A stretch of 64,000 bases of DNA from Rhizophagus clarus (Eukaryota; Glomeromycota; Glomeromycetes; Glomerales; Glomeraceae), in contig BLAL01000285.1 in NCBI GenBank assembly GCA_015698045.1, positions 2,418,001 through 2,482,000 on the forward strand, written 5' to 3'. This document shows positions 1-10,928 of the stretch, piece by piece; the first letter of the stretch is position 1; every line of letters begins with the position of its first letter. A program made the translations under genes and the position numbers. Below the pieces are notes generated by a model. It had not been told where the DNA came from. It saw nothing but the letters and a program-made list of their open reading frames with translations, and searched no databases.

Positions 1-1062
1 TAGGTTTAAGAACTTTGGTAGATGACTTAAATCTTTTAGTACTCAAGGGTCATCCTCTGTCACATTATTTTTTCAGATTTTGTAATATTAATACTGAAGG
101 ATCCACATTCTCTTTATCACTTATTTCATCCTCTTGATCAATTTTAATTAATTCATCCAAATCTGATTCTCCATTTTCTGTAAATTCTTATAACAAATTG
201 ATAAGCTATTCTGATTTAGAATTAGATTGTAGAGCCTTATTTAATATTTTTTTATACATCTCATGTAATTTGTTATAGATAAGTTTCTGTTCAAGAATTG
301 TTAATTGATCTTCACAAAATCCATTATTGTTTTGATTAAATAAATATAGACTTGTATTAGCATCACTAACTTCATCATAATTATAAGTAATATTTTCCTA
401 TATAAATTTGTCAGCAACTAAAAATAGTTTTCACGTAGTATTTTTAGTATTATTGTTGTCATCATACTATTGAGTAGGAATAAATTGTATGTGAAAAAGT
501 GCCATTTTTATCACCAACATTACCTGAAAGTAATGCTTATAGATGATACCACATTGTATAATTAAAAGACATGAACATAAATACCCTTGATTCTGTAATA
601 ATAAAACATAATGTTTGGTATCTAACAAATTTTCAACATTAATGGCCCATATTTCTTTAACGTTATGTGATCTAACAAATTCAATTATCTGATTTAAAGT
701 GATTTTTGAAATATCATCAGATATTTGTTTAATCGTAACTTCAAGTGTTCTTTCCTAAAAAAATTAGATTCTTATAAGTATTCTATACATATCAATTATT
801 AACAATCTACTATATAAATAATATACCTTGTGCATATCAATATCTTGGTTTATCTGAGTCACAACATAATATAAAGATTGATTCATTTTATCACAAAGTA
901 TTTTTAATATTGTTGGTGTAAGAAATCTTTACAAACATTGATCAATTTTTGTAAATAAAAAATTTATATTGTTTTGCCTTTTTATATTAGGGATTGCTAA
1001 ATGCCAAAACCTATATTCCTTTTCTTTATCTTATTGATCAAGAAGTCTTTGAATTTCAAATA

Positions 1063-3538
1063 CAGTCGTACCTCTATATAGTCACCCCCTATATAAGCAC
1101 ACCCTCTATATAATCAATACAATTTTTGCGCCCAAATTTTTAATTAAGAAAACGACCTCTATATAGTCACAATATGATTATAGTCACAATCACATAAAAT
1201 TCATGTGCCCAAACCCCCTTACTTGACCTCTATATAGTCATATCACGTGATTTTATTATAAATATATATCGATCGTTGGGAATTTTTTTTTAAAAAAAAC
1301 CGTTTCGTATTTATTGTAATGATAAATTTACCAATTTCTTCAACATTATTCTTCACTTTAACTATTAAATCATGATAAATTTACCAACTTTTTCAACTTT
1401 TATTTTCCAACCAACTTGTTGAGAGATCACCCGATAGTTGTTTAAATAATGATCCATAAACACGTTCAAGAATTTTACTTTTTTTTCTCAAGATGCCAGT
1501 TGTTCCAAGTGCAAAAAGAACGCGTACTGCAATAAGTGAGGACATAAAGCAACAAATATGCGTGTATGCTACCAAACCTGAAAATAAAAATAAAACATAA
1601 CAACAAGTCACAGACTACTTTAACCAGCAAAACCCAGGCCTTCACATTGACCGTTCAACAATCTCCAAGATTTTAGGAAAAAAAGCTAAGTGGCCTGCAT
1701 TAGTCTCAACATCAGCCAGTAAAAAGACCTTTCGTCATAGAGAAGTTAAATATCCACAAGTTGGAAAAGCATTAGGATTATGGGTTGAAAATGCAAATGC
1801 TAATAATCTTCCAGTTTCAGAAATAATGATTAAAGAAAAAGCTTTTTATTTTGCACAGGAATTTAACATTCCACGCGAAAATATATTATTTTCAAATGGT
1901 TGGATAGAAAAATTTAAAAGACGCAATAATATTCATTGCTATCGCTTACATGGTGAGGCAAATAGCGCACCGTTAGAAACTCTTTTTGAGGAAAGAAGAA
2001 AATTGCAAACAATTTTGCAAGATTATACACTTGACAACATATTTAATGCAGATGAAACTGGTCTCTTTTTTCATATGGCACCTAATCAAACTCTTGCATC
2101 AGCTCCTACTCCAGGCACCAAACTGGTAATTTTTCAATTAAATTTCAAATTTCTCTATGGATTATTATTTAATTAAATTGTTTTTTAGGACAAGACTCGC
2201 ATTACTGTTCTTTTAGCAACAAATGCTATTGGTACTCAAAAACTCAAACCACTTGTAATTGGTTCTTCAAAGAACCCTAGATGTCTTCATCGAGTTAACA
2301 GAAATTCTCTTCCATGTACTTATCACGCCAATTCAAAAGCATGGATGCGAAATGATATTTTTGGTGAATGGCTTGAGTATATGAATAATAAGTTTAGGGC
2401 ACAAAATCGAAAAATTTTGTTACTTATTGACAACGCATCATCTCATTTTAACCCTGATGAACATAATAATCAAGTAACTGAACATACTAATGATAGCTTG
2501 AATTTATCACACGTTAGAGTGCACTTTCTTTCCCCTAATACAACAGCTCATTTACAACCTATGGATGCAGGCATCATCAAAAGTTTTAAGGCAATTTATA
2601 AACAACATTACATACGACATATTATTCATCAATTTGAAGCGAATGTGGATTTAAAAAGGTATTCAAATTATTGTAATTTTCATTTTTGCTTAAATATTAC
2701 TTATTTTTAAATCAATACAGCAATAAAATTAATGTCAAAGAGGCTATGGAATACGTTGCTTAAGCTTGGGATTCAGTGAAAGTAGAAACAATTGTTAATT
2801 GTTGGCAAAAAACTGGAATTTTACCAAATAATAGTGATGATGATAATGGTATTTAACAAGCTTTAATCGCACAGAAAATGGCAAATCAAGAGGATCAGGG
2901 AGGTGTTGAACTCCTTTTACAACAGTTTTCATCTCTTGAAAATATTTCAGATGAGTCTCTAGGAGAAATAAATCAATATTTAGAAATGATTGATTTGACA
3001 ATTCCGACAGAACAGCCATTAACTGATGCTGAAATTATACAATTAATTTTGGAAGAAGAAAATGAAAATCCCGAAATAAATGATGATGATAAAGAAGAAC
3101 ATCTAGTAATATCGATGCAGGAAGGTTTTAATAGTCTTAAAACATGGGTGCAATATTTTGAAGAGCAGGAAAGTGAAGAATTTGACATGAAAGAAATAAA
3201 AATTTTTAGAAAATACATGGGAGTTATGCATCGTAAGCTTTTTGAAAGCAAAACACAGAAGAATATTATGAGTTTTTTTATCCCAGATAATATGTAAATG
3301 CAGGAAAACTTAGTGTGTTTTGTGTTAAATATAAATAAATTTTTACATTTATATCAAATAATAAATTCCTTGATTCTTTTTTTTGCGATACAAAAAATTA
3401 TAAACCCTTTATACAGTCACGATTTCATATGATTTCTATAGAGATTGACTATACGGAGGGATTTCTATACAATCACAACTAAATATAAGCACACTAAAAA
3501 TGTGCGCCTGACCGCGTGACTATAGGGAGGTACGACTG
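1063..3538 (+). mobile_element. pogo/Tigger-type DNA transposon, TA target duplication
   Basis: The ends are inverted repeats: CAGTCGTACCTCTATATAGT at the left, and the reverse complement of the right end reads CAGTCGTACCTCCCTATAGT. The dinucleotide TA flanks both sides (1,061-1,062 and 3,539-3,540), as expected for Tc1/mariner/pogo integration. The 2,476-bp element carries one gene on the plus strand with CENP-B-type HTH and a DDD catalytic core. Subterminal A+T-rich DNA contains further copies of the phrase 'CTCTATATAGTCAC' in direct and inverted orientation near both ends (about 1,075-1,240 and 3,410-3,530), possible transposase binding sites. It sits inside the MULE remnant, so it is younger than that element. 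Confidence 0.92.
1493..3297 (+). pseudogene. pogo/Tigger transposase (CENP-B HTH + DDD), three nonsense codons
   Basis: Three exons can be placed: 1,493-2,125, 2,189-2,658 and 2,721-3,297. Introns begin GTAATT and GTATTC and end TTTTAG and TACAG. Joined, they give 559 codons plus a stop with no frameshift. The N-terminus is a psq-like helix-turn-helix, followed by an HTH_CENPB domain (LGLWVENANANNLP to GWIEKFKRRNNIH). The catalytic triad is visible: FNADETGLF (first D, 2,051), LLIDNASSH (second D, 2,429) and LQPMDAGIIKSFK (third D, 2,564). A Glu/Asp-rich tail follows, as in jerky/Tigger proteins. Three in-frame TAA codons, at 1,598, 2,761 and 2,854, break it. All three sit where CAA (Gln) is a plausible ancestor. 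Unless these codons are read through, the element cannot make full-length transposase. The core is otherwise well preserved, so inactivation looks recent. Confidence 0.88.
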
Positions 3539-3800
3539 TATAAAGTCATATAACAGAATATTAGAATTATTTAACAAACACTTTAAACAAGTGTTAACTG
3601 ATTTCACCTTAGAACTGGCTATCTTTTTTATTGTAAAATAATGCTTGGTATAACAATAAGTCCAGTATTCCTTCGTTTTATAAAGGTGTTCCAGATAATT
3701 CTTTGCTTTAGAATAATTTTCTAAAAATCTACTAAAACATTGTTGAAAAATATCTTTAATAATACAATTATGACTACTATAAAAATCATGAATAAAACTT

Positions 3801-4030
3801 TAGTAGGATCCCAAACAATATATATATAGGTAACAAAAAAATTTGCTTATTTATCATATAAAATTTTTTTTAAGTCATATAGAATTTTGCTTATTAAAAA
3901 GCAAAATATAAAAAAAGTCATAATTATAAATGCGTAATAGAGAGTTAAAATTGTTAAAGTTATATATAGATTTTGCGTAGCAAGAGGTGATTTTCATACT
4001 ACATATATATTATATAAGAAAAAATTTTAA
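3801..4030. other. A+T-rich spacer
   Basis: Very A+T-rich, with runs of A, short TATATA tracts (about 3,820 and 4,000) and no coding signal on either strand. It separates the MULE remnant (minus strand) from the LINE remnant (plus strand). Confidence 0.5.
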
Positions 4031-4036
4031 TTTCAG

Positions 4037-5010
4037 TTAATTAAAGAAATCTTAGATCATCATTACAATCTCGACATAAATACACATTGGAACAAAATCA
4101 AACAGGTTATTCAAAAAACTAAACATACCTTTATACCTAACAGAACCGTATCGACGTGCAAAAATATAGAAGACCATGATACATTATCCAATTCACTATT
4201 ATATCAATATACAAAATACTTTATAAATCTCAGACGAAAACTGAAAAAACACAGCAAATTCAACAATATCAAACAACAATGGAAAAAGTTGGTTGCACAC
4301 ATACGCAAGATCTTAACTAAATGGGAAATACAAAATTAATACTATCTAGGAGATTTCTGTTTTAACAAAATCCTTCGACAACAGTATATACAAGAATTGA
4401 ATGAAATCTACGATATCCTGTACACAAAGTTAATGGTTCAGATATCCAAATATAAAGAAGGAAAAATTAAAGAAGCATCAATAATCACCAACAAGACCTT
4501 TTACATAATCAAACAAGGATGATTGATAGCATGATGGAAAGAGAATTCTGAAAAATATATATAGATCGATTGATCATAACAAATGATCAACATGAAGAAA
4601 TTTTAATCTCAGATCCAACAGTAATTAAAAAAATGGTTGCAGAACACTTTCAAAAATGTGCTCAATTTACTAACTAAAAAAAGATTATACCATTAGATTG
4701 GATCGATAAATACGAGCTATTAAACAATATTAATGAAGAAATATACGTCACTTTACTGCAACCTATAACACTAGAAGAATTACAGATGGCAGTCTCTGAT
4801 TCACCAAAAGGAAAAGCCTATGGTCCAACCTGCATTACTTACGAAGATCTACAGATATTACTTTTGTCTCTTTAAGATCAACTTTTAGACCTGTTCAACG
4901 CCATCTTACGCATATAACAAATACCTTCAGATTAGCTTAGAGCTAACATATATCCAATTCCAAAGTCCAAACTATGGCAATACCAATTAAACAACACATG
5001 ACTAATCACC
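4037..5010 (+). pseudogene. LINE (non-LTR retrotransposon) ORF2 fragment, reverse-transcriptase region
   Basis: A degenerate plus-strand reading frame starts near 4,037 (LIKEILDHHYNLDINTHW) and, after one frameshift close to 4,500, continues to about 5,010. The second half is characteristic of the N-terminal fingers of LINE reverse transcriptases: VAEHFQKCAQFTN, then LQMAVSDSPKGKAYGPT, then ANIYPIPKSK and NNT-LITLL. These correspond to the family landmarks 'SPxGKAPGPDG', 'xPIPK' and 'RPITLL'. At least seven stops are present in frame (TAA, TAG, TGA). Similarity ends abruptly near 5,010, before the palm motif with the catalytic FxDD, so this is a truncated, dead copy. No poly(A) tail or target-site duplication was identified. 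Confidence 0.8.
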
Positions 5011-5015
5011 TTGCT

Positions 5016-5390
5016 TGCACAGGTAAAATACTGACCAATCAGGTATCTACCTAATTGGTAACTTTTTTTTGATTGGTCACCTGATTTGTTCAATAGTTAG
5101 AAATTTGTTCATATTTCAATCAGGTATCAATCAGATTATTACCTGATTGATAACTATTTTTAGTTTAAGTTTACCGATTGCTCACTTTTAAAACAAATAT
5201 TAAAATCAGATATCAATTAGTAATTACTCAATTGCTAACCATATTTTAGTTAAATAAAGTAGCCAGCTGTTATTAAATTTGCGATTGACTTAAATACACT
5301 CAATCTAAATTAGGACGAATAGTTATATGTTTTATAATAATTGAGGCCGAATAGTGTACTATTTTTAAGTTATATATTTTATATCAATTT
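5016..5390. other. Non-coding DNA with diverged CTGATTGGT/ACCAATCAG repeats
   Basis: No gene. The stretch 5,030-5,240 contains alternating direct and inverted copies of a short motif (ACCAATCAGGTATC, GATTGGTCACCTGATT, CAATCAGGTATCAATCAG, TACCTGATTGATAAC), resembling the subterminal repeats of a small DNA transposon. Its ends could not be defined. From 5,290 the DNA is plain A+T-rich sequence. Confidence 0.45.
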
Positions 5391-5639
5391 ATTATAATTA
5401 ATAATTGGTTTTTCTGGCAAAAGTTAAAATCGGCTTTAATTTTAAATCACGTGATATAATCTCAAACTTTTTTTTAACTTTTTTAAACTATTCATACTAT
5501 CTTCCCTTTTCTTTTCATTTATTTTGTCTCTTTACTTTCCTTTATCTCTTTATCCATCCTTTATCCTTCACCCTTTCACTTCCCTTTCGTCACTCTTCTC
5601 CTTCCCCTCTCTCTTTTATTTATAGAAAACCAGTCAGAA

Positions 5640-5966
5640 TTAATCCAGATATACAGGCATGTTTTCATAATTTGAAAACAAAATGGTATATAATCTTTTT
5701 TTTAATGGGAAATGACTTCGAAGTTAGAAATACAGAATCCAGGTAGTTAAGTTTCAATTATCGAAACTTTTTGACTTTAATTCATTTAAAAAAAAATATT
5801 ATACTGTTTTTTCTTTTTATTTTTTAGGGAAAATAGTTCTGAAGTTAGATACTGAAATTCCGATAGGTAAGTTCAATTATCGAAACTTACCAACTTTAAT
5901 TTATTTAAAAAAACGTTATATTAAACTTTTTTTTTTCTTATTTTTTTTTAGGGAAATCAGCTTTAA
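5640..5966 (+). repeat. Micro-exon array, plus strand (about three units)
   Basis: Two to three units are visible. The clearest micro-exon is 5,828-5,866 (39 nt, starts GGAAAATAGTTCTGAAG), preceded by TTTTTATTTTTTAG and followed by GTAAGTTC. The adjacent intron contains the inverted repeat AGTTTCAATTATCGAAACT. The next exon (5,952 on, GGAAATCAGCTTTAA) is cut by the element starting at 5,967. Upstream lies a pyrimidine-rich tract (5,465-5,625) with CTTTTCTTTTC composition. The short reading frames in this interval are composition artefacts. Confidence 0.6.
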
Positions 5967-6479
5967 CACTGGTCAAAATCAATTCTATCGGGTACATATT
6001 GGGGACTTATATATCAGCGGCTAATCGGATAAATATCAGGTATTTTTACATATCGGGTACCCAATTTATTACACTTCAAAATATGCCTAATTACCAAGAC
6101 CCTGATATCTAAACTATTGGTCACCGATATGTTATTTAATATATATCGGGCACAGTTCTATCTTACACATATTGGGTACCCGATATGTAATACAAATTTT
6201 AATATGTTAGATTTCATATTATATAACGTTAAGAAATTTTTTAGAGTTTACTTTCTTTATAGATTTTTCTTTTTAAAAATTTTTAATTCGTTTAATGTAG
6301 TTAAAAAATTTTTATTGTCTTATTTATTGAATGCATTATCAAGTTTATAAATTTTTTGTAAAGTGTTTAAAAGTATAATTATTATTGTTAATATTTTTAT
6401 TTTATTACGTATTTTATTACAATAAATTAATAAAAAAGTTACAGTCATTTATAATACAATTTTAAGAAAAGTTTGCTCA

Positions 6480-7095
6480 AACTTTTCTTAATCGTGATCA
6501 CGTTAGGATCAAGAGGAATAAGGGAAACTGCAACCTAAAATAAATAAAAAAAACGTTAAACTGTTTCTTTAATATTCAAAAAATATCCCTCCCTCTCTCC
6601 TTACATTTCAAGTCCGGAGTTCAGCAATCTGAAAAAAATAAAGAAAGAAATGTTAGTAATGTTTCTTTAACATTAAAAAAAAATCACCACCCTTTCCAAC
6701 TTACATTCCCAAGTCCGGTTCGTCCAAGAAGGCCGGCAACCTAAAAAAAATAAAGAAAGAAATATTAGTAACGTTTCTTTAATATTAAAAAAAAAATCCC
6801 CCGCTCTTTCTAACTTACATTCCTAAGTCTGGTTCATCCAAGAAGGCCGGCAACCTAAAAAAAATAAAGAAAGAAACGTTAGTAATATTTCTTTAATATT
6901 AAAAAAAAATCACCACCCTTTCTAACTTACATTTCCCAAGTCCAGTTCATCCAAGAAGGCTGGCAACCTAAAAAAAATAAAGAAAGAAATGTTAGTAACG
7001 TTTCTTTAATATTAAAAAAAAATTCCCCCCACCCCTTCCAACTTATATTTCAAAGTCTGGGAGTCCAGCAATCTAAAAAAAAAATAAAAAAAAAA
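6480..7095 (-). repeat. Micro-exon array, minus strand (five units, period about 112 bp)
   Basis: Donor sites, seen on the plus strand as CTTACATT or CTTATATT, lie at about 6,600, 6,700, 6,814, 6,926 and 7,042. Read on the minus strand, each unit is a TTTTTTTTAG acceptor, a micro-exon of 36-37 nt, and a GTAAGT donor, followed by an intron with the imperfect palindrome GAAATGTTAGTAATGTTTC. The central exons, joined in sequence, would keep one frame and encode a repeat containing LPAFLDEPDLG. Several differences between copies are synonymous in that frame (GAC/GAT, CCG/CCA, TTG/TTA). One copy has an extra base that would shift the frame. No start codon or host transcript is evident. Confidence 0.65.
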
Positions 7096-7555
7096 TTATG
7101 GTTTAGAAAACCGTAAAAATAGATTGATCATGATAATCAATAATCGTCAAATTAAATTAAAATGCCGAAACTATTGCATGTAAATGCCAAAAGGTTTCGG
7201 CAGTTTAGCAAAAATGAGTTTGATCACGTATTTTGAAAATGTGAAAGATTATTTCAAGATTTTATATTGTAAATTGATAGATTAGTTCTCTCAATTTGAT
7301 CTATGAAAAGATTTTAGTAACATTTTGGAAGAATCAGCGGTATTAGATCTGTCACGCCTAAATGTACCTTTTTTAAAAATTTATTGGGAACATTTCATTA
7401 TTACAATATATTATATAATATATGACGACAGATTGTTTATTTAATTAATACTTTAATAAAAAAAAAATGAATGTTTATTGAATAAAAGCAATTTATTATA
7501 ATAAGCTTTAATTACTTATAATTGAGGTCGAATTTTTTAATTTCAGTTGAATATA
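7096..7555. other. A+T-rich non-coding segment before the hAT element
   Basis: No gene was recognised. A short inverted repeat GCCGAAACTATTGCATG / CCAAAAGGTTTCGGC lies at 7,163-7,201. The last 60 bases (ATTGAGGTCGAATTT and AATATAGGCCGATAT) resemble sequence at 5,340 (ATTGAGGCCGAATAG) and provide the 8-bp hAT target at 7,556-7,563. Confidence 0.45.
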
Positions 7556-8690
7556 GGCCGATATAGAGTTTAGATCTGTGTATCCGTTATCCATGTATCC
7601 GTACAGATAATGGATTGCGGATACTCATTTTATTATTTTGGATAGAATCCTTGGATAAATAATTTTGTACGGATAATCTGTAGGTGATCCGCAGATAATC
7701 CTTATATCCATGAATAAACAGATATGCGGATAATCCATTATATCCATAGATAACCTGAAATATTTTTTTTTACATAAACGCAATATTTCTCATTTATTTT
7801 TTTTATTAATTTATTTTTATTTTTAAATTTTATTCTTTAAACTGACAGACATTCAAAAAAGGTTTGTTTTTTTGGTTTTTTTTTTATAATTTAAATTTTG
7901 GAAAGATTGAAAGAAAGGAGGCGAATAAATTAAATTACTAAAGGCTGTTTTGAGTTTTTTTTACTTTTTTAAATTTTAATTTTTTATTCTTATTATTGCT
8001 TTGTCCTTTGTTTCATTACTAAACAATCTTTCTTTTTTTTTTATTAATTTCAGTCAGTTTTAACGTTTTATTAGCCTATTAGGAAAAACAAAAGGTAGGT
8101 TAGTTTTTTTTTTTTACTTTTTTTTTATTTTTATTGTTGTTTCGTCTGCTATTTCATCCTTGTTACATTTACTAACTGAACTTTCTTTGTCTTCTTAGTT
8201 TTAGATGGATCTATCAAGAGAAATGAGTAGGTTAATAGATAATTTCACCATTGCTGTTTCGTCCTTATAACCAATCTTTATTCTTTAGATTTTGATGATG
8301 CATCTCGGGAAGGTATATTTTATTTGTTTCCATTTGATTTCTTCATCTTACATTTCACTAATTTTTTTATATTTTATTTTTAGTTTTTACCAGTTTTCAG
8401 TTAATGACATTTTTTGTTTTCTGTCATTTTTTTTTTAGTAATCAATAAATAAATAAAAAAAATGTATAAAGTCAGATTTATTAAATGAGTAAATTTAATT
8501 TAAAAAAAAAGTGAAGGAATTGGGAATTTTTTGAATTAATTCTTTCCGAATTTTCAGAATTGATTTTTTTGGTTGTGTAATTGTGTTTCGTAATACAATC
8601 AATATAAATGATCGATTTTTTGATCTTTGGCGAAAAAATTTTTTAATTTCAATTTTCATTTTCACTTTTGCAATTTTAGTGTTTTAAATA

Positions 8691-10823
8691 ATGGAACTTA
8701 ACAATGACGAAGACAATGCTTATTTTAGTGATTCTGCTCGAACTGATAGTACAGCTGGTACAGAAGCAAGTGGAAGAAAGAGAAGAAGGGTTTTAGTTGT
8801 GGATAAAACAGATATATGGCGTTATTTTAATAAGCTGGATCCACCAAAACCCAAACATAAAAAAGGCTCTTGCAATGTAGAGATTAGAACAAGCAAAGAT
8901 GTGAAAATATGTGGACATGTAATTAATACAGATGGATCAACTGGTAATTTTTGGTCTCATTTAGAAGCTAATCATGGTATACTTAGATCTGAAAAAGAAA
9001 ATACTAGCAGTAATCCTACTCAAGCCAAAGTTGATGTAATGTTTCAAAAACAGTGGTCAAAAAATCCTAAGCGCAAGCGAGAGTGTGATGAAGCGTTAAC
9101 AGAATTTTTAATTGATGACATGCAACCACTTTATGTGTTAAAGAATAAAGGTTTTATTAATTTAGTTAAAACACTTGATCCTTATTATACTCTTCCAAGT
9201 GACAAATACGTCAAAAAGCTTATTACTAAAGCATATAATAATTCTAAACAAGAACTAATAAAATTATTTGGTAATACCATAAAATTCTGTTCGATCATGA
9301 CAGATTTATGGACTGGTAGAGATCATCAAAGGTATATTGGTATTACGTGCTCATTTATCAACAAAGAATTCGAATTACAAGAAATAATGTTAGCATGTCA
9401 ATATATGGAGTATCCTCATACAAGTCAAAATATTGCACGAACAATAATGAATCTAATTTTTGAATGGGGTTTGGAAAAAAAATTTATTTGTATTACTACC
9501 GATAATGGTAGTAATATGGTCGCTGCTTCTAGACTTTTATCTAATACATTTCAGATTCCCTGTGCAGCTCATACATTAAATCTTGTAGTAAATAAAGGTT
9601 TAATACCAGTTGAAATCTTAATAGCACGTGCAAAACGACTTATTAATTTTTTTATGAGTCCAAAACAAAATGAACGGTTAAAAGCAATACAAACATGTCA
9701 TTTAAATGGAACTGAGGTTTATTTTCACATTTATTTTAATATATTTCATTATTTATTCATAATATTAATAATACTAAATATAGCCTTTTTTTAGGATTTT
9801 TCAGAAAATCACAAGTATTTGCGTACAATTCAGGACGTGAAGACGAGATGGAATTCGTCATATCTTGCATGGGAACGTCTTCTTAAACTTCATCATGCAA
9901 TTAATATTTTAATTGCAACTATGAGTACCGAAAGTGAATCTGATACAGATACAAAAAAAGATTTAAAACGTCTTAAAAAAATAATGCTTAGTGATGATGA
10001 GTGGAAACTTATGAAACAATTAACTAAAATACTTCAACCTTTTTATGATGCAACTAAATTACTAGGTGGTGAAAAGTATGCAACAGCTTCTTTTATGTAT
10101 TATGTTGTGGCTACTCTTCAAATTAAAGTAATTCCTAAAGAAGTTGAAGTAGTAGATTTGATAAATGATGATGATGCATTTGATGATGATATTGAATTTG
10201 AAGATGGTGATGATGACGATGTTATTATTATGCAAAACACAAAAAGAAAAATCAAGATTAAAAATCCTTTAAATTGTGAAGGAAAGGAAGAAGAAGTCAA
10301 AAGAAATTTATATCATTTATTACATCATTATTGGGAAAATCCAGCAAAAGAAGGAATGATATCAGCATTGCTAGATCCACGTGTAAAAAGTCTCAATTTT
10401 GTTTCTAGTTTAAAAAAAGAAGGGATAATTTCTCTTTTGCGTGATGAATATCAATTTGTTAAAGAATCAGAAGAGTTTGCTACTGGTACTACATTAAATA
10501 GTGATGATTTAGATTTATTAGAATCAAATAACTCTTTACTTATAGATATGTTTGCAGAAAGTCAAAGTGCCGAAAATGAAATTAATGATTACCTTTCATT
10601 ACAACAATTATCTCCTAAAACTGATCCTTATAAATGGTGGACAGGAAATCAAAATAGATTTCCGATTTTATCTTATTTAGCCAAAAAATATTTATCAATT
10701 TCCGCTACTTCAACTTCTAGTGAAAGGTTATTTTCTCAAGCAGGTAATACAATGACAGCAAAACGTACGCAACTAAAGCCAAAGTTCTTTGAAAAGCTTT
10801 TGTTTCTAAAAAAAAAATCATAA
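8691..10823 (+). CDS. hAT-family transposase (BED zinc finger, RNase H-like core, hATC)
   Basis: Two exons, 8,691-9,716 and 9,795-10,823, separated by a 78-bp intron (GTTTATT ... TTTTTTTAG), encode 684 aa with no stop or frameshift. The N-terminal 120 residues include a BED-type finger (DIWRYFNKLDPPK, later CGHVINTDGS and FWSHLEANHG). The RNase H-like core is recognisable by CSIMTDLWTGRDH, by ITTDNGSNMVAA (a second acidic position) and by CAAHTLNLVVNKG, the hAT CxxH signature. The C-terminus is the hATC dimerisation region (FPILSYLAKKYLSISATS, then SERLFSQAGN, then KRTQLKP). A strongly acidic insert (about residues 450-475, DDDIEFEDGDDDD) lies before it. The protein would cut and join the element's own ends in the nucleus, and is likely functional unless the nested insertion harms the right end. 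Confidence 0.93.
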
Positions 10824-10928
10824 AATTTTAAGTAATATTTTTCCACCGGAAATTTATAATGAGATTGATCAAATTTAAAATTTAATAAATAAATAGGGTA
10901 TAAATATCATATTATCCTTATTATCCGT

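Larger units (their letters stand above)
1..3800 (-). pseudogene. MULE (Mutator-like, FAR1/SWIM type) transposase remnant, split by a pogo insertion
   Basis: No long ORF survives. On the minus strand one reading frame can be followed from about 3,800 to 3,541, then, after skipping the insertion 1,063-3,538, from 1,062 to 1. The upstream part reads like the region before the SWIM finger (LYKTKEYWTYCYTKHYF, then SSKVKSVNTCLKCLLNNSN). The downstream part holds a SWIM-like segment (WAINVENLL, then YLCSCLLIIQCGI) and a tail ending STKRFKSSTKVLK. Several in-frame stops interrupt it, most at positions where Gln (CAA/CAG), Arg (CGA) or Trp (TGG) would be expected, so the gene is dead. The sequence leaves the window at position 1, so its 3' end is not complete. 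The SWIM Cys-Cys pair is visible but the following Cys-x-His is degraded. The family assignment rests on my recognition of this repeated Rhizophagus protein type and was not searched. Confidence 0.7.
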
